A stretch of 64,000 nt of DNA from Desulfosporosinus shakirovi (GTDB lineage Bacteria > Bacillota > Desulfitobacteriia > Desulfitobacteriales > Desulfitobacteriaceae). Positions 1 to 8,935 of the stretch are shown piece by piece. Location of the stretch: NCBI RefSeq assembly GCF_020595055.1, contig NZ_JAJDOO010000008.1, forward strand, positions 1 to 64,000, read 5' to 3'. Made by a program: the position numbers and the translations under genes. Positions within the stretch are counted from its first letter, which is position 1; each line of letters opens with the position of its first letter. Below the pieces are notes generated by a model. It had not been told where the DNA came from and searched no databases. It saw nothing but the letters and a program-made list of their open reading frames with translations.

Positions 1-60
1 GCTATTTAGAGGCCACTCCTGCAGCCCATTTTATTCACAGTTACTCAAAGAAGGGTATAC

Positions 61-1284
61 TGAACCCCATAGGCGAGACAGTAAATTGAAGAATTAGGTT
101 ATACTGGTAACATGAGTAAAACGAGAAAAACCTTTACCCTAGAATTTAAAGCCCAAGTTGTTCTTCAATTACTGCGGGAGGAAACTACGGTTAATGAGCT
201 AGCTGCCACGCATCAGATCAGTCCCGTCGTAATTGGTCGCTGGAAGACTCAGTTTCAGGAACGAGCGTTTGAAGTGTTTAAGAAAGGCCCCTCTGACGCC
301 GAGCAGGTCCTTGTAGAGAAGGAAGATCAAATTGCAGAACTTGAGCGAAAAGTAGGCCAATTAACGATCGAAGTTGATTGGATGAAAAAAAATCTAGAGA
401 ATTACGGGGCAGATAGTAAGCGTATGGAACTTGTTGAACACCATCACGAGCATTTGACGGTGAAGCGTCAGTGTGAACTATTATCGGTTAATCGTAGTAG
501 CACTTACAGGAAACCGAAGGTTACCGGTCCGGATGAGGAAACCATTGGAATAATGCACAAGATTGATGCGATCCATACCGCCCATCCCACGTTTGGGTAT
601 CGCAAAATTACGGATATCCTTTGTAAGGATGCGATAATCAATCGTAAGAGTGTACGTCGGTTAATGAAAGCAATGGATATTATTACAATTTATCCGAAAC
701 CCAATCTCAGCAAACGTTACCATGCCCAATATGTTAAACCCTATCTGTTGAGAAATCTTAAGATAGTACGACCGAACCAGGTTTGGGGCGTGGATCTAAC
801 GTACGTAAAGATGGAAAAAGGATTTATGTATCTTTTTATAATTATTGATTGGTACAGTAGGCTGATTGTGGATTATGAGCTGTCGAGCACTCTGGAGAAG
901 GGGTTCGTTATGACCTGTCTAAAACGAGCCTTTAGTCGAACCAGGCCAGAAATCATGAATAGCGATCAGGGTAGTCATTTTACCAATCCGGATTATATCA
1001 AGCTTCTTGAGGATAACGGAATCAGAATCTCGATGGATGGCAAAGGCCAGGCCTTGGACAATGTCAGGACAGAACGGTTCTTTCGCAGTATCAAGTATGA
1101 TGATATCTATATCAACGACTATCTCAACCCAAGAGAGCTGCGAAAGGGCATTAACGAGTACATAGTTATGTATAACACTTATCGTCCACATGATTCTCTT
1201 GGAGGTGAAATTCCGGTAAATGTTTATTATGGAAAGTCATCAACAGAAGTTGCCTAAATTTCGTCGTCTCTTGACCCAAAATCA
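61..1284 (+). mobile_element. IS3-family insertion sequence (ends approximate)
   Basis: The element surrounds the transposase gene. Candidate imperfect terminal repeats begin TGAACCCC at 61 and end with AAAATCA at 1284; the right end read on the other strand is TGATTTTGGG. Both share a GAGAC..AAATT core further in, and both have the TG...CA termini expected of the IS3 family. No flanking direct repeat is visible at these exact ends, so the boundaries are tentative. The element lies immediately upstream of a molybdenum hydroxylase gene that lacks its N-terminal part, which suggests that insertion or later recombination removed that part. Confidence 0.5.
112..1257 (+). CDS. IS3-family transposase, single fused OrfAB
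   Basis: This DDE transposase catalyses IS movement. The N-terminal 100 residues carry a helix-turn-helix and a leucine-zipper-like coiled coil (OrfA-like). The rest is an HTH_21 linker and an rve integrase core. The catalytic triad is visible as D228 (GVDLTYV), D285 (NSDQGSHF) and E321 (RTERFFRS), giving the exact DX35E spacing of IS3 enzymes. Most IS3 members make OrfAB by a -1 frameshift between two overlapping frames; here one uninterrupted 381-residue frame covers both parts. An A8 run at 385-392 lies at the usual slippage region. It looks intact and possibly active. Confidence 0.93.
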   Translation: MSKTRKTFTLEFKAQVVLQLLREETTVNELAATHQISPVVIGRWKTQFQERAFEVFKKGPSDAEQVLVEKEDQIAELERKVGQLTIEVDWMKKNLENYGADSKRMELVEHHHEHLTVKRQCELLSVNRSSTYRKPKVTGPDEETIGIMHKIDAIHTAHPTFGYRKITDILCKDAIINRKSVRRLMKAMDIITIYPKPNLSKRYHAQYVKPYLLRNLKIVRPNQVWGVDLTYVKMEKGFMYLFIIIDWYSRLIVDYELSSTLEKGFVMTCLKRAFSRTRPEIMNSDQGSHFTNPDYIKLLEDNGIRISMDGKGQALDNVRTERFFRSIKYDDIYINDYLNPRELRKGINEYIVMYNTYRPHDSLGGEIPVNVYYGKSSTEVA

Positions 1285-1515
1285 AGGCTTTACATGGGGG
1301 CGGCGGATGCTACCCTTAATCAGGGAATGGGGCAACCCCAAAGGAATACATCATTATGAGCCTCATTCCTCGACCCATATAAGCATCCGACGTAGGGTCC
1401 CATGTCAAGCCTAACCCCAGAGGTCTATTCTCGAAATCTAACCTCAAACGTCCCTTAGTCAAACTCGATAAAATTTAATTGGAAAGGAGATAACTTAAAT
1501 TTCGAAAATCGTGTC

Positions 1516-3161
1516 TTGACAATGGGGAACGGTATAATCGTGTATGCGAGTACTCAAACGGTTCATTATCTCCAACATTATCTAGCTAAGATATTTGATC
1601 TGAAAGAGGGAGATGTGCGGGTACTCAAAACAAATATTGGCGGTGGCTTTGGAGCTAAAATGGATCCATCCGGCCTTGATTTTGCCGCGGTGGCTCTTGC
1701 CAAGAAGACCGGTCGGCCGGTAAAAATGTTTTTTGACAGGGAAGATATGTTTTTTAATAACCGTGGCCGTCACCCCATATTTATGGAAGTTAAGAGCGGG
1801 GTGACCAAAGAAGGTAAACTATTAGGGGTGCATTGCAATTTTGTCATGGAAGGAGGGGCTTATACGGGTCTTGGAGTCGTTTCCGCCTATTATGCAGGGA
1901 CATTGCTCACAGTTTTATACGATTTTGATAATTATAAATTTGATATGCTGAGGGTTGTAACCAACCTTCCGCCAAACGGTGCCCAGCGCGGTCATGGGCA
2001 GCCGCAGCCCAGGTATGCTTTCGAAAGCCATCTGGATAATATAGCCAAAGAACTGGGGATTGACCCCATAGAAATACGCTTCAGAAATGCCCGCCGTCCC
2101 GGCACGGTAACAGTAAACGGTTTTAAAGTGGATTCCTACGGTTTGAAGGAATGCCTGGAAAAAGCCCGTGACATTTCAGGCTGGCGGGAGAAAAAGGGCA
2201 AGTTGCCCTGGTGCCGGGGCATGGGGATAGGAAATGGCGGTTTTGTTTCAGGAGCAGGTTATGCCATCTACCGGACAGACAAACCTCACTCAATGGCTAT
2301 GATTAAGGTAATGATGACGGAACTTCAGCGATTCTATACATTGGGGCTGTTGAAATAGGACAGGGTAGTGATACGGTGCTTGCTCAAATGGCAGCCGAGG
2401 CCATGGGCTACCCCTATGAGTGTATGAAAGTTGTGGCTGCTGATACAGACTTGGCGGCCCACGACTTGGGAGCCTACGCCAGCAGGCAGACCCTGATGAG
2501 CGGCTGGGCCGTAAAGCGGGCAGGGGACGAAATTAAAAAGCTTATTTTGGAAACTGCCGCGGGTATGATGGAAGTTAAGCCCGAGGAACTGGACTGCAGG
2601 GAAGCGATTGTGTTTGTTAAGGAAAATCCCGAAGTTACAAAAACCTTTGCCGAGGTAGCACAGAAATATTTTGCAACTACGGGCCAGCTCATAGGACAAG
2701 GTTCGTACAAACCGCCAAAGCTTGGGGGAGTTCATAAAGGTTCTGCAGTGGGGACGTCCCCGGCATATAGTTGCGCTACTCAGATTGCAGAGGTTGAGAT
2801 CGATGAGGAGAGCGGAGAAGTGGAAGTCATAGGGGCCTGGGACGTTCATGACAGCGGGATGGTAATTAATCCGGCGCTGTTGCACGGGCAGGTACATGGT
2901 GCCTTTTATATGGGCATAGGTGAATCCATTTGGGAAGAAGTCCTTTTTGATAAGAATGGGAAGCTCTTAAACGGGAACCTTGCTGAATACAGATTGCCTA
3001 CGGCGCTGGATATGCCTCCGGTAGCCTCGGAACTGGTCGATACTGTGGACCCTAATGCCCCTTGGGGAGTAAAAGAGGTTGGAGAGGGAGCTACTACTCC
3101 GACGCTTGGTTGTATATCCAACGCTATCTTTGATGCCATTGGAATCCTGCTGTTGCAATAG
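1516..3161 (+). pseudogene. Xanthine dehydrogenase/aldehyde oxidase-type Mo-binding subunit, truncated and frameshifted
   Basis: This is a remnant of a molybdenum hydroxylase large subunit (XdhA/CoxL family). The first piece (1516-2358) has the STQT and GGGFGAK motifs; the second (2376-3161) has the IGQGSDTVLAQMA and VGEGATTPT motifs. The usual protein is about 750 residues; the N-terminal 200 or so are missing, right beside the IS element. Around 2310 one base is lost: restoring an A in GTAATGATGAC gives the continuous reading V-N-D-D-G-T-S-A-I-L-Y-I-G-A-V-E-I-G-Q-G. The C-terminus also ends early, at a TAG where the family normally continues with an LPITPEKI-like tail. No plausible start exists; the TTG at 1516 lacks a well-spaced ribosome site. 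It is almost certainly non-functional. Confidence 0.85.
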
Positions 3162-3179
3162 TGAGGAGAAATAATTTGT

Positions 3180-3199
3180 GGGGGCGGTAATTCGCCCCC
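3180..3199 (+). other. GC hairpin after the xdh remnant
   Basis: A perfect 7-bp stem (GGGGGCG / CGCCCCC) has a six-base loop. It is not followed by a T tract, so it is a weak terminator candidate or a transcript-end stabilising hairpin between the molybdenum subunit remnant and the IclR remnant. Confidence 0.45.
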
Positions 3200-3248
3200 G
3201 TATTAAGAGCAAGCATTGAATAAAACTTGTCAGTTGGGACGGAGAATT

Positions 3249-3957
3249 ATGATTAAACAAAACCTACAATGCACCGGTTGTATATAAAACTTTTCTCATT
3301 TTAGAAGAAATCGCTAATTCAGATAACGAGCTGGGCATTAGTGACCTATCCCGCAGGCTAAATATCCACAAGAGTACTGTTCTAGGGATTACTCAAGCCT
3401 TAACCAAAGTTAGGGCGCTACACCAGAATACGAACAAAAAATTTAGGCTGGGTTCTGCCCTGGCCCGGTTGGGTTACCAGGTCAAGTTGGGGTTGGATTT
3501 AAGAACAATTACCTGCCCATTTATGAATGAACTTTGCAGAAAATATCAGGAAACAATACTTTTGGGCGCTTTTGATGAACAGGGCATCACCATTATCGAA
3601 AAGGCCGAAAGTCCAGTAGAATTTAAAATTACAGCACAGGTAGGTGCAAGGATCCCCTTATTTGCTGGGGCGACAGGAAAAGTTTTTCTTTCTGGATTAC
3701 AGGAACTGGTGATCAGGGAAGTCATTAAGGAAGACACCTTGCCCAAATTTACCGAAAATTCCATCACCAACAAAGATGATTATTTTAAAGAGTTGCTAAT
3801 GGTACGCGAAAAAGGTTTTGCCACTGATTTTGAAGAGTATATACGGGGAGTAAATGCCATCAGCGTTCCGCTCAACGGTCCATTGGAACGACCGGTAGCA
3901 GCATTGTGGATGGTGGGTTTTAGCCGCGGGCTATTCGTCCAGGATGGGAGCGTTTAA
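3249..3957 (+). pseudogene. IclR-family transcriptional regulator, frameshifted and C-terminally truncated
   Basis: ATG at 3249 has a GGAG 5 bases upstream, but the frame hits a stop after eleven codons. Shifting by one base near 3262 opens a frame that continues to 3957. It encodes an N-terminal winged helix (ISDLSRRLNIHKSTV) and an effector-binding domain (GARIPLFAGATGKVFLSG, GFATDFEEYIRGVNAISVPL). Intact IclR proteins are about 250 residues. Here IclR-like sequence stops near 3915 (about 222 residues) and changes abruptly, in another frame, into the start of a MocA-like gene. IclR regulators commonly control neighbouring catabolic operons, consistent with control of the lost xdh locus. Confidence 0.8.
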
Positions 3958-4485
3958 ACCTTTATTGCCTTTGGGGAGACCACGGTTATTGAAAAGGCGG
4001 TTAGCAGTTTTCTGGTAGCAGGTATTCAAGATATAAGAGTGGTTGTTGGTCACCGGGCTGATGAGGTTATCCCCTATTGGACCGCCTGGGAGTAAAAAGC
4101 ATCATTAATGATTGTTATTCCAGTGGAATGTACTCGTCGATAACGGCCGGGGTAAGAAGTTTGAACCTGAGGTGCAGGCGGTTTTTCTCCTGCCCGGGGA
4201 TAACCCGCATGTTAAACCACAGACTATCTTGGAGCTAATTAAGTTCTATAAGGAGAGTAAGGCGGGGATTATATATCCATGTTTCAAAGGATTGCGGGGA
4301 CACCCACCGCTCATCTCTGCTAGGTATATAAAAAGTATACTTGCTTGGAATCAGCCGGGAGGGTTAAGGGTGCTGCTGAGTAATTATGCAATGGATGCCC
4401 TGAAAGTGGAGGTGGCGGACCAGGGAGTAGTGCTAGACATGGATAATCCCACGGACAGAAGGTGTTGGAAAACTGCACCTATTAG
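3917..4485 (+). pseudogene. MocA/MobA-like molybdenum cofactor nucleotidyltransferase, multiple frameshifts
   Basis: Piecing three frames together rebuilds a MocA-type NTP transferase, which attaches CMP or GMP to molybdopterin. Segment 3917-3976 reads V-L-A-A-G-Y-S-S-R-M-G-A-F-K-P-L-L-P-L-G, the nucleotide-binding signature. It continues in a second frame (TTVIEKAV..RVVVGHRADEVIP, 3976-4073), a third (LLDRLGVKSIIND..GMYSSITAGVRS, 4074-4160) and a fourth (EPEVQAVFLLPGDNP..VLDMDNPTD, to about 4455). A last shift gives KVLENCTY and a stop at 4483-4485, before a terminator. Each junction is mended by adding back one base. The MocA start has been lost into the preceding iclR. Such proteins serve xanthine-dehydrogenase-type enzymes, like the one just upstream. 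Confidence 0.8.
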
Positions 4486-4541
4486 GGAAAAATCTAATAT
4501 TGCGCACCACCTCTTCCCCGGTTGGATTGAGTATTACAGGG

Positions 4542-4572
4542 AAAGAGAGCTCGATTTCGGGCTCTCTTTTAT
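4542..4572 (+). terminator. Rho-independent terminator after mocA remnant
   Basis: A 9-bp perfect stem AAAGAGAGC / GCTCTCTTT has a 10-base loop, and the 3' arm runs into TTTTATT. It sits about 55 bases after the reconstructed mocA stop, which supports that stop. It separates the decayed molybdenum locus from the ABC operon. Confidence 0.75.
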
Positions 4573-4685
4573 TACGCTTATATTACGGCTTGAACGTGCT
4601 GAGCAGATTTTCCGAAATGGGTAAAGTCCTATTTCTCGTTTGACTCCACCAAATACATAACTATCTAATTATTAAAATGCATATG

Positions 4686-4714
4686 TTTACACTTATAATA
4701 ATGTATAATATAAT
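4686..4714 (+). promoter_or_regulatory. Sigma-A promoter of the ABC/AOR-like operon
   Basis: TTTACA (4686-4691) and a perfect TATAAT (4709-4714) are separated by 17 bases in a very AT-rich stretch. Transcription would start near 4721, 20 bases before the small ORF and 118 before the lipoprotein gene. No obvious operator palindrome overlaps it. Confidence 0.75.
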
Positions 4715-4741
4715 TCAAGAAAGATGAAGGAAAGGAGGAAA

Positions 4742-4813
4742 ATGCCAAATGCCTTAGATAAAAATGTACATAATCTAGAGGAGATATACCTAGATAGAAC
4801 TTACGGAGAGTAA
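4742..4813 (+). CDS. 23-residue small ORF / possible leader peptide
   Basis: An ATG is preceded by an excellent ribosome site (AAAGGAGG, 4731-4738) at good spacing. The frame encodes 23 residues, acidic at the end (LEEIYLDRTYGE), and stops at TAA 4811-4813, 25 bases before the lipoprotein start. It is the first cistron after a strong promoter. It may be a real microprotein or a translated leader that couples or regulates expression. It shows no run of one amino acid as in classical attenuators. No homologue is recognised. Confidence 0.45.
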   Translation: MPNALDKNVHNLEEIYLDRTYGE

Positions 4814-4838
4814 TCGTAGGATGGGAGAGTAGCTCAAT

Positions 4839-6467
4839 ATGAGAAAAGATTTTCGTCACTTTACAGCTGTACTTATTATTATATTATTATCCTTGTCTTC
4901 AATGGCTTGTTCAACAAACACGGTTCAAAACCAATCTCAACCTAAATCAACAGAAGAAAAAGTCCTGCGTATGGACGAGGAAAACTTGGGTTATCCCTCT
5001 GTATACACTGTATCTTCACGGGGCAGAGGGTATTTAATGATGAGCTTTATTTTTGACACTTTGACTTGGAAAGATGAAAAGGGAGTTATCCCACTGTTGG
5101 CAGAAAAGTGGGAGGTGACGCCTGATCAGAAAACGTGGACCTTCCAGCTTGTTAAAAATGCCAAGTTTACGGATGGTAGGCCACTCACTGCTGAAGATGT
5201 TAAGTTTTCCTTTGACTACATAAAACAACACCCTCACCCTTGGGTCTATCTAAACATGCTTGACGAAGTCAAGGTGATCGACGAATACACGATCCAAATC
5301 AGTCTTAATCAGATCTATGCACCCTTTATTACGGATGTGGCTGGAAACGTCCCCATTATACCAAAGCATATTTGGCAGGATATCAAAGAACCTCAAAACT
5401 TTGATACCCCGGAAGCGGTGATCGGTTCAGGACCTTTCACGCTAGCGAGTTACGACAAAACGGCAGGGACTTATATCTATCAAGCGAATAAAGATTATTT
5501 CTATGGTGAGCCTGTTGTCGATAAGCTCATTTTTAGTCTTAGCCAAAATCCGAAAGAGGCTCTTAAAAAAGGCGAACTCGATGTTGCCCAGAGAACGAAA
5601 TACGGTGAGGCCATCCAGCTTCAAAAGGAGGGAAAGTTTAAAGTTATCGAAGGACCGGGTCTGTGGGTTGGCAGGATGTATTTTAACTTTGGAGTACCAG
5701 AGTTTAACCAACGTGAGCTGAGACAGGCTTTATATTACGCCATCAACCGTCAAGAGTTGGTCGAAAAAGCGTCTAAGAATAGTGCCATAGCGGGCAATCC
5801 TGGGCATATTCATCCCGATTCTGAATGGTATTCTAAAGATGTAAAGCAGTATGAATTTAATTCTGATAAAGCGAAACAACTCTTGGATGTAGCGGGAATG
5901 AAGGACGTCAATCAAGATGGCACGAGGGATTTCCTGGGTAAATCCATGGAGTACGAATTCATCGTCACGGATGATCGGGTTAATGAAGCAGAAATGATTA
6001 AAAATTATTGTTCTGCAGTAGGGATTAAAATAAATGTTAAAGCCATGGATGGGCAGAGCCTAGATTCCTTAATGAAGGAAGGGAAATTTCAGTTAGCCCT
6101 CAATGGGCATGGTTCCTTTGGTGGAGATCCGGTGTTACTTGCCAGGTTTGCTTCGGAAAAAGTTACTCAAGGGTCTACGCCCAAAATAACAACTCAGGGC
6201 GGAAAAGGTTGGTCTAATGATGAATTTGATCAACTCTTTACTGAGCAGTTACGGGAAAATGATCACTCTAAGCGCTACCAAAAGGTTGCCGAACTGCAAA
6301 AAATTATTGCCGAGGAACTGCCGACGTTAACCTTATATTATAAGAAAATTACCTTTGCCTACAATCAGAATAAATTTGACGGTTGGTTCTTCACGAAAGA
6401 CGGGGTCGCTATCGCTGTGCCCACGACACAAAACAAGCTGGTCTATATTAAGGGACAGTGGAAATAG
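4839..6467 (+). CDS. ABC transporter substrate-binding lipoprotein (SBP_bac_5; nickel/peptide/metallophore type)
   Basis: This extracytoplasmic solute-binding protein captures a small peptide, nickel chelate or metallophore and delivers it to the two permeases encoded next. The N-terminus is a lipoprotein signal: charged MRKD, a hydrophobic stretch and lipobox SMAC with Cys24 as the lipidation site. The family signature appears as DGRPLTAEDVKFSFDYIKQH near residue 110, followed by the typical two-lobe fold. Length (542) is normal for OppA/NikA proteins. The ligand cannot be read from sequence; the lack of peptide-uptake neighbours and the company of an MFS exporter and an AOR-like protein hint at a metal complex. 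Confidence 0.88.
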   Translation: MRKDFRHFTAVLIIILLSLSSMACSTNTVQNQSQPKSTEEKVLRMDEENLGYPSVYTVSSRGRGYLMMSFIFDTLTWKDEKGVIPLLAEKWEVTPDQKTWTFQLVKNAKFTDGRPLTAEDVKFSFDYIKQHPHPWVYLNMLDEVKVIDEYTIQISLNQIYAPFITDVAGNVPIIPKHIWQDIKEPQNFDTPEAVIGSGPFTLASYDKTAGTYIYQANKDYFYGEPVVDKLIFSLSQNPKEALKKGELDVAQRTKYGEAIQLQKEGKFKVIEGPGLWVGRMYFNFGVPEFNQRELRQALYYAINRQELVEKASKNSAIAGNPGHIHPDSEWYSKDVKQYEFNSDKAKQLLDVAGMKDVNQDGTRDFLGKSMEYEFIVTDDRVNEAEMIKNYCSAVGIKINVKAMDGQSLDSLMKEGKFQLALNGHGSFGGDPVLLARFASEKVTQGSTPKITTQGGKGWSNDEFDQLFTEQLRENDHSKRYQKVAELQKIIAEELPTLTLYYKKITFAYNQNKFDGWFFTKDGVAIAVPTTQNKLVYIKGQWK

Positions 6468-6481
6468 TACGGGGATCAATG

Positions 6482-7441
6482 ATGAAGATTCTAAAGAAGA
6501 CGATTATTTATGTAGTTCTGGTAGCTTCCATAAGTTTTTTACTGCCCAGGTTAATCCCGGGTAGTCCTTTCTTTTTTTTCCATTCGGATATGTATGTGCT
6601 CAATACCATGATGCCGGAAGATAGCTTTAACTCCTTTGTCCAATACTATCACCCAGACAAACCTGTACCAGAGCAGTTTTTGGTGTATCTCAAAGATCTC
6701 TTGAAGTTTGATCTGGGGAGGTCCTTCTATTATAAACTGCCTGTTGCTGAGTTATTGACGGGGTGCTTGGGTTGGACAATTTTCTTATCCTTTGTATCCA
6801 TTGGAATTTCATCCGGTATAGGAATACCTTTAGGCTTATTTTATGCGGTTAGGAAGGGTGGAAAAAGGGCAGTTTGGCTGAACGTTTTTACTGGGCTAAA
6901 CTCTGTGCCGGTTATTGTAATAGCTATCCTTATACAAATGTTGTTAAGTTATAAGTTTGACCTGTTTCCTTCGAGTGGAGCATACACTCCGGGAATCAGC
7001 GTTAGTGACCCTGGTTGGATACTGGATGTAATAGGGCATGCTATTTTACCTTTATGGGTACTTGTTTTGGCTGAACTGCCTCCAATTTTTATCTTGACTT
7101 ATAATACCTGTTCTAGAACCAAGAACCAACCCTTTGTGGAAATGGCCCAGTATCTTAATATTCAAGAGCACGTTATAAATTTTAAGTACATCTTGAAGAA
7201 CACCTTACCCGAGATTCTGAGCAAGATAAATATTCAGTTTCTCTACGCTATCTCGGGAGTCTTATTTGTCGAAGTGGTATTTTCGTATCCGGGTATCGGA
7301 ACCCTGCTCAAGACCGCCGCCTACAGCAGGGACTACCCACTCTTGCAGGGAATTCTGCTGGTCACGGGTATTTACGGAATTGTGATTAATTTAATCTTTG
7401 AACTAATCATCAAAAGGTTAAACCCGAGGGTACAGGCATGA
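6482..7441 (+). CDS. ABC transporter permease, first subunit (OppB/NikB type)
   Basis: This integral-membrane subunit forms half of the translocation pore. About six hydrophobic segments are visible, the first at the N-terminus (TIIYVVLVASISFLLPRL), followed by a periplasmic loop and the BPD_transp_1 domain. Near the C-terminus it has the VEVVFSYPGIGTLL signature of OppB-type permeases. The start was chosen at ATG 6482 (6479 is equally in frame) because GGGG at 6471-6474 is well placed; a GTG at 6458 would overlap the preceding gene. It overlaps the next gene by four bases, so the two are probably translationally coupled. Confidence 0.87.
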   Translation: MKILKKTIIYVVLVASISFLLPRLIPGSPFFFFHSDMYVLNTMMPEDSFNSFVQYYHPDKPVPEQFLVYLKDLLKFDLGRSFYYKLPVAELLTGCLGWTIFLSFVSIGISSGIGIPLGLFYAVRKGGKRAVWLNVFTGLNSVPVIVIAILIQMLLSYKFDLFPSSGAYTPGISVSDPGWILDVIGHAILPLWVLVLAELPPIFILTYNTCSRTKNQPFVEMAQYLNIQEHVINFKYILKNTLPEILSKINIQFLYAISGVLFVEVVFSYPGIGTLLKTAAYSRDYPLLQGILLVTGIYGIVINLIFELIIKRLNPRVQA

Positions 7442-8238
7442 TAATTTTTCGTTCAAATAAAGGATCCTGGATTATTATACTGGTCATGGCTCTGATAGGA
7501 TTAACCTACCCGTTGATTTCTCCCTACGAGGCCGGTGATTTTAGTTTTGATTCCTTAGTGTCCCCATCTTTCGATCATTTTTTGGGAACCGATGAAATGG
7601 GCCATGATATTTTATCCATGCTCCTCGTCGGCTTCAGGGTATCGATCGGAATTGCAATAGCTGCATCAGTATTAGCCACGTTAATCGGGACAGTCCTAGC
7701 GATCATAGCCGCTTACTATAAAGGCTTAGTCGATCGGATGATTGTGAGGATGACGGAAGTGTTTATTCTTGTCCCGGAAATTGTGGTCTTGCTTTTTATT
7801 ACGGCGATTGCCAAGCCAACGGTTTATAACAGCATTCTGGCGATTGTTTTTTTTTCCTGGAGTAAAATCACTAGGATTATCCGAGCCAAAGCTCTCAGTG
7901 TTATTGAGCTGGAAAAGGTTCAATACACCCTGCTTTTGAAAGGCAACATCTTTGATATTACTCTAAAAATGTGGCGAGAATTGTATCCTGCAGTTGCCAC
8001 GATGTTTGTTTTCCTGTGTGGGAAAGCGGCTGTGTATGAATCCACCTTGGCCTTTTTCGGGATAGGAGACCCTCTGGCCAAATCCTGGGGGCAGATTATG
8101 CGGAATGCTTTAGATTATGAAGGGATTTTTAGTGGCAATACCTATTTATGGTATCTTCTGCCGCCGCTCCTTTGTATTTTGATTTTCGTGTTGGCTATTT
8201 CTAGGGTTGCCTATAACGTTGATGAAATTAGAAGTTAG
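7438..8238 (+). CDS. ABC transporter permease, second subunit (OppC/NikC type)
   Basis: This is the second pore subunit. Residues 40-60 read FDHFLGTDEMGHDILSMLLVGFR, the strongly conserved OppC/DppC N-terminal signature. The EAA-like cytoplasmic loop follows (RIIRAKALSVIELEKVQYTLLLKGN), then a C-terminal AFFGIGDPLAKSWGQIMRNALDY block. At 266 residues and five to six membrane spans it is of family length. ATGA overlap with the upstream permease indicates one operon and paired synthesis. Confidence 0.88.
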   Translation: MIIFRSNKGSWIIILVMALIGLTYPLISPYEAGDFSFDSLVSPSFDHFLGTDEMGHDILSMLLVGFRVSIGIAIAASVLATLIGTVLAIIAAYYKGLVDRMIVRMTEVFILVPEIVVLLFITAIAKPTVYNSILAIVFFSWSKITRIIRAKALSVIELEKVQYTLLLKGNIFDITLKMWRELYPAVATMFVFLCGKAAVYESTLAFFGIGDPLAKSWGQIMRNALDYEGIFSGNTYLWYLLPPLLCILIFVLAISRVAYNVDEIRS

Positions 8239-8250
8239 AAGTGAAACATA

Positions 8251-8880
8251 ATGATTTTGAAGGTTAGTAAGTTTAAAGCAAGGTATTCTAGTAATTTTTC
8301 CTGGTGGAGTTATCCAAAACTTGAACTGAGGAAGGGTATGTGTTTGGCGATCATGGGCAAAACCGGGTGTGGTAAGACCACCTTGTTAAATGCCCTTTTT
8401 AGTCATTCTTTCACAGGCATGGTGGAATACGACCTTGCTGAACTAATGGGGAAGGATCTGCGGGTCTGGGGGAGGGAGCGGTATCAAGCCATCAGTTATA
8501 TGCCCCAATATGCCCAAAACGGCTTAAACCCGACATTAACCATCGGAGAACAAATTGAGCTGGTTAAAAGAAGCTGCAAGGTACCTGACTCAAGGCTGGA
8601 CTTATTTTTTCAAGATCTAGGCTTAGAGAAAGAGATCAGTCGTTTATACCCTTTTCAGATTAGTGGGGGAATGAAGCAAAGAGTGATCATTTTAATGGGA
8701 TTTATCAAACAGCCTCAGCTCTTTATCTTGGATGAACCTTCCTCTGCCTTAGATTTTATGACCTTATCTAAGACCATGGATTTTCTTAAAAAGCGAAAAC
8801 ATGAGGGAGCGGGCCTAATTGTTGTGTCCCATCATTTAGGGTTTGCAACGAGTATCGCTGACAAGGTGATTGAGCTGTAG
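8251..8880 (+). CDS. ABC transporter ATP-binding protein, first (DppD/NikD-like, short)
   Basis: This cytoplasmic ATPase energises import. It has Walker A at G36 (GKTGCGKTTL), a Q-loop region (YMPQYAQNGLNPTLTIGEQ), an ABC signature starting at S138 (SGGMKQR) and Walker B with D161 (LFILDEPSSALD), then the H-loop (VVSHH). All catalytic motifs are present, but at 209 residues it is much shorter than the 270-330 of oligopeptide-type ATPases. It lacks the usual C-terminal oligopeptide extension, so it is a minimal nucleotide-binding domain. It lies 12 bases after the permease gene and pairs with the following ATPase. Confidence 0.87.
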   Translation: MILKVSKFKARYSSNFSWWSYPKLELRKGMCLAIMGKTGCGKTTLLNALFSHSFTGMVEYDLAELMGKDLRVWGRERYQAISYMPQYAQNGLNPTLTIGEQIELVKRSCKVPDSRLDLFFQDLGLEKEISRLYPFQISGGMKQRVIILMGFIKQPQLFILDEPSSALDFMTLSKTMDFLKKRKHEGAGLIVVSHHLGFATSIADKVIEL

Positions 8881-8935
8881 CATACTCTCTAACCAATGGA
8901 AATTGAGTAGAGCTGAACTCTATCAGGAGGTTAAA

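Noticed and set aside
1220-1414. 64-codon frame after the transposase
   Set aside because: Overlaps the transposase end and IS right end; no ribosome site, no recognisable protein.
1516-1539. TTGACA..TATAAT promoter just inside the xdh remnant
   Set aside because: The hexamers are perfect or nearly so but only 11 bases apart, and they lie within protein-like sequence.
2334-2897. 187-codon minus-strand frame over the xdh remnant
   Set aside because: Antisense of clear molybdenum-subunit homology with no start signals.
4485-4624. C-terminal 45 codons of the long frame in the mocA remnant
   Set aside because: They run through the terminator; restoring one base near 4457 gives the family-like ending and stop at 4485.
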